A stretch of DNA of 14,365 nt from an uncultured Collinsella sp. (GTDB lineage Bacteria; Actinomycetota; Coriobacteriia; Coriobacteriales; Coriobacteriaceae), in the NCBI GenBank assembly GCA_902496375.1, contig CABVAS010000020.1, positions 1 to 14,365 of the forward strand, written 5' to 3'. The notes beneath the pieces were generated by a model. It was given only the letters and a program-made list of their open reading frames with translations, was not told where the DNA came from and did not search any database. Within the stretch, counting starts at the first letter, position 1. Each line of letters begins with the position of its first letter. Both the position numbers and the translations under genes were made by a program. This document shows, piece by piece, positions 14,210 to 14,365 of this stretch.

Positions 14210-14365
14210 TCACTCGTCCTGCTGAGCCGCGGGCCCATCGTTCGGCGTGGCCTGCCTGCGCGGGGCATGCCGGGAATTGATGTAGTCGTATGCGTAGGCG
14301 ATCTCCGTGACGGGGACCTCCACGTGGTAATGGGCGGAAATGTCAGAGAAGCTCGTGCGGAATGC
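14210..14365 (-). CDS. C-terminal fragment of a gene, PRD-like end
   Basis: The last 51 codons of a minus-strand frame that runs off the window. The segment DISAHYHVEVPVTEIAYAYDYI resembles the end of a PTS regulatory domain (PRD), as found in BglG-type antiterminators and LevR-type activators (pattern: hydrophobic, PxxEIAYI, hydrophobic). It is followed by a polar tail NSRHAPRRQATPNDGPAAQQDE. If correct, the full gene would be a PTS-controlled regulator. The frame's composition and conserved-looking core favour it over the alternative frames, but 51 residues are too few for certainty. Confidence 0.45.
   Translation of the reverse strand, partial: AFRTSFSDISAHYHVEVPVTEIAYAYDYINSRHAPRRQATPNDGPAAQQDE

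Overview
The window (G+C-rich, compact, mostly short gene gaps) looks like a chromosome segment of a gut Coriobacteriia member, most probably Collinsella or a close relative. This rests on three things: an actinobacterial FHA-FHA-PP2C-RodA/PbpA-PknB gene order, fusion of RodA and PbpA into one reading frame, and a fructoselysine (frl) catabolic cluster, a trait I recall being reported for Collinsella intestinalis. The genus is an inference; no rRNA or other marker gene is present.

Left half (1-8240, plus strand): a cell-envelope growth and Ser/Thr phosphorylation operon. It runs from a 5'-truncated FhaA-type protein (DUF3662 + FHA), through a membrane-anchored FhaB/FipA-type FHA protein and a PP2C phosphatase (PstP) with a long disordered N-terminal extension, to a SEDS glycosyltransferase fused to a class B penicillin-binding protein and a PknB-type kinase with four PASTA repeats. 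A strong intrinsic terminator ends it at about 8208-8245. In outline, PknB senses cell-wall fragments through PASTA repeats and phosphorylates partners, PstP removes the phosphates, the FHA proteins read phospho-Thr, and the SEDS-PBP fusion polymerises and crosslinks peptidoglycan. Compared with the mycobacterial operon, pknA is missing and rodA/pbpA are fused.

Middle (8240-8650): a roughly 400-bp gene-poor stretch between the two converging operons. It holds a minus-strand terminator candidate, two strong inverted repeats, and a ribosome binding site plus start codon that open what looks like a decayed gene with a PfkB-kinase-like beginning.

Right half (8650-13955, minus strand): an Amadori-product (fructoselysine-type) catabolic cluster read right to left: GntR/HutC regulator (frlR-like), YfcC/DcuC-type permease, FrlC-like epimerase, FrlB-like SIS deglycase, FrlD-like PfkB kinase. 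The expected scheme is uptake, epimerisation of psicoselysine-type substrate to the fructosyl form, 6-phosphorylation, then deglycation to glucose 6-phosphate and amino acid. The permease reading frame is broken by an apparent single-base deletion near 12018, and the epimerase has Arg where a metal-ligand His is expected. The permease promoter is bracketed by two near-identical 21-bp direct repeats exactly 50 bp apart, good candidates for the regulator's operators.

Right edge (14023-14365, minus strand): a remnant resembling the C-terminus of a HAD-type hydrolase, then the last 51 codons of a gene whose end resembles a PRD regulatory domain.
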